42,733 bases of DNA from Planctomycetia bacterium. GTDB taxonomy: Bacteria; Planctomycetota; UBA1135; UBA2386. Shown piece after piece: positions 38,946-42,733 of the stretch. Every line of letters begins with the position of its first letter. Position 1 is the first letter of the stretch. A program made the translations under genes and the position numbers. A model generated the notes under the pieces. It saw nothing but the letters and a program-made list of their open reading frames with translations. It was not told where the DNA came from and did not search any database. The stretch covers positions 1 to 42,733 of the forward strand of contig SXPK01000083.1 of the NCBI GenBank assembly GCA_005776365.1. The letters run 5' to 3'.

Positions 38946-39371
38946 ATGTTTTCGCTCGAACACCGTGTCCGCGTGTTCGTGTTCCAGATCATGGAACAGG
39001 GACCACGCTTCCTGCTGCTGCGCCAGAAGCCGCGCGCCGAATGGCCGCTCGGCCCGGTGATCGGGACGGTCGAGCCTGGCGAGAAAACCGAGGATGCAGT
39101 GCTGCGCGAGGTGCGCGCCGAGACAGGCTTGCGACGTCCGGTGCACCTGATGGAAATCTCCGCGCCACAGAAGGAACTGTTCGGCGACATGGGACTCGTC
39201 GAATGGCCGTTCGCCTGGCAGGCAGCGATCGCCGGGGAGCAGCTTTCGGGAATCAGGCCAGGACCGATGGTGGTCGATCTGCAGTGGCTGAACTTCGACG
39301 AGGCGTATCGCCGGATCGAGACAGAGACCGATCGGGATGCCCTGGTGCGCTTGCAGCTATCTCTGCAATAA
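38946..39371 (+). CDS. Nudix hydrolase
   Basis: Hydrolyses a nucleoside-diphosphate-linked substrate, 141 residues. The Nudix box runs from GTVEPGEKTEDAV through LREVRAETGL: G-x5-E-x7-REVxAETGL, which fits the consensus except for Ala in place of the first Glu of the EExGU part. The remaining acidic residues that bind metal are present. The overall form (WPLGPVIGTVEPGE) resembles dATP- or Ap4A-type pyrophosphatases, but specificity cannot be assigned. GGAG upstream supports the start. Confidence 0.88.
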   Translation: MFSLEHRVRVFVFQIMEQGPRFLLLRQKPRAEWPLGPVIGTVEPGEKTEDAVLREVRAETGLRRPVHLMEISAPQKELFGDMGLVEWPFAWQAAIAGEQLSGIRPGPMVVDLQWLNFDEAYRRIETETDRDALVRLQLSLQ

Positions 39372-39427
39372 TCCTCGCCCCTGATCCGCACGCACCGCCG
39401 CGCATTCTGTCGCGGCCGCACTCTTTC

Positions 39428-39808
39428 ATGACCGACACACCAAAGAAGCCGGAGACCGAGGCGCAACTCGGTGACGGCCGTCTGCCCAGCTCTTCGATGC
39501 GCAGCTATGCGCTGCTGTCGCCAGAACTGAAGCAGCTCTACATGGGCTTCTACAAAGCCACCTACGGCAAGTCGAAACTCGACATCAAGACGAAGGAGTT
39601 CGTCGCAATCGCGGCAGCGCTCGTCAGCGGCTGCAAGGGCTGCCTCGAAGGGCATCTCAAGAAGGCGAAGAAAGAAGGCGCGACGAGCGACGAGATCGCT
39701 GAAGTCATCGCCATCGTCCTTGGCGTCAACGCTGCGACCATCGTCGACCGCTCGGACATCGCCAACTTCCACCTCGGTGGATTGTTCGACAAGCCCGAGG
39801 GCGAGTGA
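39428..39808 (+). CDS. AhpD-like carboxymuconolactone decarboxylase family protein
   Basis: Small helical protein, 126 residues, with a thiol-dependent peroxidase-like active site. E57, C69, C72 and H76 keep the E-x11-C-x2-C-x3-H spacing of the AhpD site (KEFVAIAAALV then SGCKGCLEGH). The family includes alkylhydroperoxidases and decarboxylases; the CxxC favours a redox role. The first 25 residues look disordered. The ATG at 39428 is chosen over longer frames because the upstream part overlaps the Nudix gene. TAATCC at 39370-39375 could be a promoter element. Confidence 0.92.
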   Translation: MTDTPKKPETEAQLGDGRLPSSSMRSYALLSPELKQLYMGFYKATYGKSKLDIKTKEFVAIAAALVSGCKGCLEGHLKKAKKEGATSDEIAEVIAIVLGVNAATIVDRSDIANFHLGGLFDKPEGE

Positions 39809-39965
39809 GCGTTTGCTGCAAGCAGCCAAGTCGCAAGCGAACCGCAGGGCGACCACCGCCGTTGCTCACTGCCTGACCCTCGCCGAGATGGTGCCCACAG
39901 TCGCCGGCCGCCCCTTCTCGTCACCACCTGGCGGGGCGATCGCTCGCGCCAAGTGGCTTCCCGCC

Positions 39966-39971
39966 TAGACT
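39966..39971 (+). promoter_or_regulatory. Proposed -10 box for the gene at 39981
   Basis: TAGACT followed by 9 nt and ATG 39981. The same hexamer occurs before the serine hydrolase. Confidence 0.4.
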
Positions 39972-39980
39972 CGCGCCCCG

Positions 39981-41351
39981 ATGCAGCAACCGCCCAACAG
40001 CCCAAAGCACATTCCGTTCATGCCACGCGGGGCGATCGTGCGCATGCTGGCTGTCGGCGCGTTTTGCGCGTTGTCGATGTATCTGGTGCTGTTCTGGGAG
40101 CCCACGGTCGAGATCCGCGATGGCGAACTTGCGCGCGAACAAGCGCCGCTGGTTTCGGTGCCGCGCCTCGACTCCTCGATCCTCGACAAGGCCAAGGACG
40201 CCACGCGGGAAGAGCGACTCTTCCTCGAGGCCGAGCCGCTCAGTCACCTTCTCGCGCAGAGCCTCAACGTCAGTGACGAGGCTGCGCGAGCGCTTGGCAT
40301 TCCCGACGAGATGCCGCCGATCGCTGCCTTGCAGACGAACATGCAGCAGTGGCGCGGACGCTGGATCTGGTTGCACGGCAAGATCGAACGACTCGAAGGC
40401 CCCAAGCCCGGCCATCCCGTCCCTGGCTACGGCGTCTACGAAGCGACGCTGCGGCTCGCCGACGACAACTTCGCCATCTTTGCGTTCTCGCAGCCGCCGG
40501 AGGGCGGCGTCGACGTCGGTGGATGGGCGCGCGCCGAGGGCTACGTGCTCAAGTTGCGCGACGTCCCTTACCCGGTCGACATGAAGCTGGCGCCTCTGCT
40601 CGTCGGCGCACGATTGCAGAAGGACTACGAGCAGTGGGCGCCTGTCACGACACTTGACCCTGGCGCGATGGCTGATGTCGACGACGTGTCGAAGCAAGGC
40701 GGTGAGCTGCAGCCTTCGGACTCGTCGTGGCGCACGATCGACGAGGACCAGTCGGGCGCGTTGTGGCACCTCGGCGCCTATGTGCGCGACGTGCAGCCGA
40801 TGACGAAGGCGCAATGGCGCGCTGTCCCGGCGCTCAACGCACAGGAAGTGTGGGAATCGTTCAAACGGAACGAAGTCCCGCGAGGGACGCCGCTGCGCAT
40901 CCTCGGCACGCTGGCAGCAACGCGCACCATCACTGCAAGGCCCAATCCAGCGGGCATCCGCGAGTGGACCGAAGCCTGGGTCCAAGTGCGAGACGTTGGC
41001 GGCAAGACGATTCCGATCTGGCTGCCCAAGGGCCAGAAGACGACCTTGGGAATCTCACTCGAGGTCAAGGCGCACTACTTCCGCCGCTACAGCTACGAGA
41101 CGCGCAACGGCAAGCAGATCTGGACGCCGCTGTTTGTCGCCAACGGACTGGACCCATTCGTGTTCGAGACGGGGCGCGGCATGCGCGAGATCAGCGTGTG
41201 GGCCTTCGGCGGCACGGTCCTCTTGATCGTGGGCGTCTGGTGGGGCGCACGGCGCGAACGCCAACGATCGGCTGCTCAAGAAGACGCGCTGATCGAACGC
41301 CGACGTAAGCGTCGCACGGCTGCCGCGGCCGGAGTTGACGGCCAGCCGTGA
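39981..41351 (+). CDS. Two-pass membrane protein of unknown function, coupled to aroB
   Basis: A 456-residue protein with a membrane segment near the N-terminus (about 18-40) and another near the C-terminus (about 402-422), followed by a Lys/Arg-rich tail. The large region between is probably extracytoplasmic and seems to contain two or three OB-like beta units: WRGRWIWLHGKIERLEGP, then LHLGAYVRDVQPM-like and LRILGTLAATRTI strands. I recognise no family. The stop codon overlaps the aroB start as GTGA. A role linked to aroB is not evident from sequence. Confidence 0.8.
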   Translation: MQQPPNSPKHIPFMPRGAIVRMLAVGAFCALSMYLVLFWEPTVEIRDGELAREQAPLVSVPRLDSSILDKAKDATREERLFLEAEPLSHLLAQSLNVSDEAARALGIPDEMPPIAALQTNMQQWRGRWIWLHGKIERLEGPKPGHPVPGYGVYEATLRLADDNFAIFAFSQPPEGGVDVGGWARAEGYVLKLRDVPYPVDMKLAPLLVGARLQKDYEQWAPVTTLDPGAMADVDDVSKQGGELQPSDSSWRTIDEDQSGALWHLGAYVRDVQPMTKAQWRAVPALNAQEVWESFKRNEVPRGTPLRILGTLAATRTITARPNPAGIREWTEAWVQVRDVGGKTIPIWLPKGQKTTLGISLEVKAHYFRRYSYETRNGKQIWTPLFVANGLDPFVFETGRGMREISVWAFGGTVLLIVGVWWGARRERQRSAAQEDALIERRRKRRTAAAAGVDGQP

Positions 41352-42388
41352 TCGAACTCTGGTGCAGGCCGCAGCACGAGCCGCCTACGAACGTGCGGAT
41401 CGGTGACGGCGTCGCGCGAGAGTTGGCGGGCGATTCGGCTGGCCGAGCGGTGTTTGCGCTCGTCGACGACAGCGTCGCTTTGAGCCACGCCGACCTCCTG
41501 CCGCCGTCATGGACCGTGTTCCGCGCAAGAGCAGGAGAGACGTTGAAGTCGCTGACGCAGGCCGAAACCGTGCTGCGCGCGATGGCAGCGGCCGGCATCG
41601 ACCGCAAGGGACTGCTCGTCGCGATCGGCGGCGGCACGATTGGCGACGTCGGCGGGCTCTGTGCCGCACTCTACCTTCGCGGCATCGAATGCTGGCAGGC
41701 GCCGACCACGATGATGGCGATGGTCGACAGCGCCGTCGGCGGCAAGACCGCAGTCAACCTGCCAGAGGGCAAGAACCTCGTCGGCGCCGTTCATCCGCCC
41801 GCTCGCGTCTACGTCGATCCTTCTTTGCTCGACGGCTTGCCAGAAGCTGAGTTCAAGAGCGGCCTCGCCGAAGCGATCAAGGTCGGCATCGGGCTCGATG
41901 CGGCGCTATTCGCCATCCTCGAACGCGATCAGCAAGCAGTCCAATCGCGCAACCGCGCTGCGGTGATCCGCGTGATTGAGCGCGCCTTGGCTGCGAAGTG
42001 CGCCGTCGTCGAGTCCGACCTGCGAGAGGACGGCCCGCGCCGCTTGCTGAACCTCGGGCACACGCTTGGGCACGCACTGGAAGCCCATGGCAACTACACA
42101 AAGCCGCACGGCCTCTGTGTCGGACGCGGCCTGCACGTTGCGCTCGATGTCGCCACGAAGATCGGCGCGATATCCCGCGCGGACGCAGAACGATGCGCGG
42201 CGCTGCTGCTCCGCTACGGCCATGCCCTCACTCCGCTGCCAGCTTTGAGGCAGCTCTGGCCCTTCATCGCGCGCGACAAGAAATCCGAGCAAGGCAGCCT
42301 TCACTTCGTGGTGCCGACGGGCATTGGCAGAAGCCGGGTTGAAGCACTTCCTCACCACCGACTTCAGGGCCTCATCGAAGGGCTCTGA
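41348..42388 (+). CDS. aroB: 3-dehydroquinate synthase
   Basis: Second enzyme of the shikimate pathway: converts DAHP to 3-dehydroquinate with NAD and a divalent metal. The 346-residue protein has the NAD-binding GGGTIGD (94-100), the block D127-SAVGGKT (127-134), [10 protein letters not shown], and the metal-binding histidines in [11 protein letters not shown] plus the later KPHG segment. Length is normal. The GTG start at 41348 overlaps the upstream gene by four bases. No other aro gene lies in the window. Confidence 0.96.
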   Translation: MIELWCRPQHEPPTNVRIGDGVARELAGDSAGRAVFALVDDSVALSHADLLPPSWTVFRARAGETLKSLTQAETVLRAMAAAGIDRKGLLVAIGGGTIGDVGGLCAALYLRGIECWQAPTTMMAMVDSAVGGKTAVNLPEGKNLVGAVHPPARVYVDPSLLDGLPEAEFKSGLAEAIKVGIGLDAALFAILERDQQAVQSRNRAAVIRVIERALAAKCAVVESDLREDGPRRLLNLGHTLGHALEAHGNYTKPHGLCVGRGLHVALDVATKIGAISRADAERCAALLLRYGHALTPLPALRQLWPFIARDKKSEQGSLHFVVPTGIGRSRVEALPHHRLQGLIEGL

Positions 42389-42453
42389 CCCATCGGGTGG
42401 ACGGGCTGTAAGTCATTATGCCGTTCTGCTCTATGTCGCACTGAGCGCATCGT

Positions 42454-42487
42454 CACCGCGGTGCGGCCACCCCCACCCTGCGGTGCG
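42454..42487. other. Palindrome and direct repeat upstream of carB
   Basis: CACCGCGGTG (42454-42463) is a perfect 10-bp palindrome, and GCGGTGCG occurs at 42458-42465 and again at 42480-42487. They lie upstream of the proposed -10 box at 42535, so they would be an operator rather than part of a leader. The rest of 42389-42548 holds nothing I recognise. Confidence 0.3.
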
Positions 42488-42534
42488 CCAGCGCGGGCCG
42501 TTTTTCTGCTCGCGCCCCCTCCGCAGTTCCGGTG

Positions 42535-42540
42535 TAGTCC
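42535..42540 (+). promoter_or_regulatory. Proposed -10 box for carB
   Basis: TAGTCC followed by 8 nt and ATG 42549. The last base departs from TAnnnT, but the spacing equals that at thyX. Confidence 0.35.
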
Positions 42541-42548
42541 CGCCCCCG

Positions 42549-42733
42549 ATGCCACGCCGCGACGACCTCAAATCGATCCTGATCATCGGCTCTGGACCCA
42601 TCGTCATCGGGCAAGCCTGTGAGTTCGACTACTCCGGCGTGCAGGCCTGCAAGTCGCTGCGCAGTGATGGCTACAAGGTCATCCTGATCAACAGCAACCC
42701 AGCGACGATCATGACCGATCCCGAGACCGCGGA
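42549..42733 (+). CDS. carB: Carbamoyl-phosphate synthase large subunit, N-terminal fragment
   Basis: Makes carbamoyl phosphate for arginine and pyrimidine synthesis together with the CarA glutaminase. Only the first 61 residues are in the window, cut by its end. They match the CarB N-terminus well: [33 protein letters not shown] and [13 protein letters not shown]. The ATG at 42549 is the conserved start. carA is not directly upstream; aroB is. Confidence 0.95.
   Translation, partial: MPRRDDLKSILIIGSGPIVIGQACEFDYSGVQACKSLRSDGYKVILINSNPATIMTDPETA

Noticed and set aside
39814-39832. Hairpin after the AhpD-like gene as a terminator
   Set aside because: The stem around TTGCTG/CAGCCAA is short and bulged and has no T-tract, so it is not better than background.
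1-42733. CRISPR arrays, rRNA, tRNA and transposase genes
   Set aside because: I looked for regularly spaced repeats, tRNA-like cloverleafs, rRNA landmarks and transposase motifs in the intergenic regions and found none.

Overview
The window is GC-rich, densely coding bacterial chromosome with no rRNA, tRNA, CRISPR array or recognisable transposase. Several features fit an uncultured Planctomycetota-like lineage: many secreted proteins of unknown function, a tandem-domain ThyX, a von Willebrand A protein with a helical-repeat N-terminus, few Shine-Dalgarno sequences, and a secreted-protein C-terminus of a type I associate with planctomycete genomes. The taxonomic call is an inference from gene content.

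Layout. 1-5743: end of thioredoxin reductase, a sulfotransferase, a tandem ThyX thymidylate synthase, an unrecognised polytopic membrane protein and a small ORF. 5765-10794: RluA-type pseudouridine synthase, long ribosomal protein S21, RecD2 helicase, a carbon-nitrogen hydrolase and a DCC-family thiol protein. 10820-17495: a lipoprotein, an M3 peptidase, a lone HNH endonuclease, a DUF72 protein, and RarA coupled to a TrmH-family methyltransferase. 17610-19370: a fused PlsC-like/OlsB-like acyltransferase that probably makes an aminolipid. 19505-32375: a largely extracytoplasmic island with a secreted endonuclease I followed by a carboxypeptidase-regulatory-like protein, a divergent sialidase-like/M60 metallopeptidase fusion, a YbaN-like membrane protein, a TIM-barrel-like secreted protein, two more secreted proteins and a class C beta-lactamase-fold hydrolase. 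32406-42733: mainly housekeeping (GluQ-RS, RsgA, FolC, AroB, start of CarB) with an esterase, a Nudix hydrolase, an AhpD-like protein and several unknowns.

Three signals stand out. (1) Two copies of an unannotated element of about 166 bp (27737-27902 and 37521-37687) lie in divergent intergenic regions, have complementary ends, and share internal conserved blocks. (2) Many first genes of transcription units have a TAnnnT hexamer 6-9 nt before the start codon and no ribosome-binding site, which suggests widespread leaderless transcription; this pattern decides some starts, notably the GTG at 10360. (3) The sialidase-like/M60 fusion beside a divergent secreted DNase looks like a small toolkit for degrading mucin-like glycoprotein and extracellular DNA.

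Translational coupling is visible at 16701-16704, 25933-25937, 36182-36185 and 41348-41351, so these pairs probably form operons.
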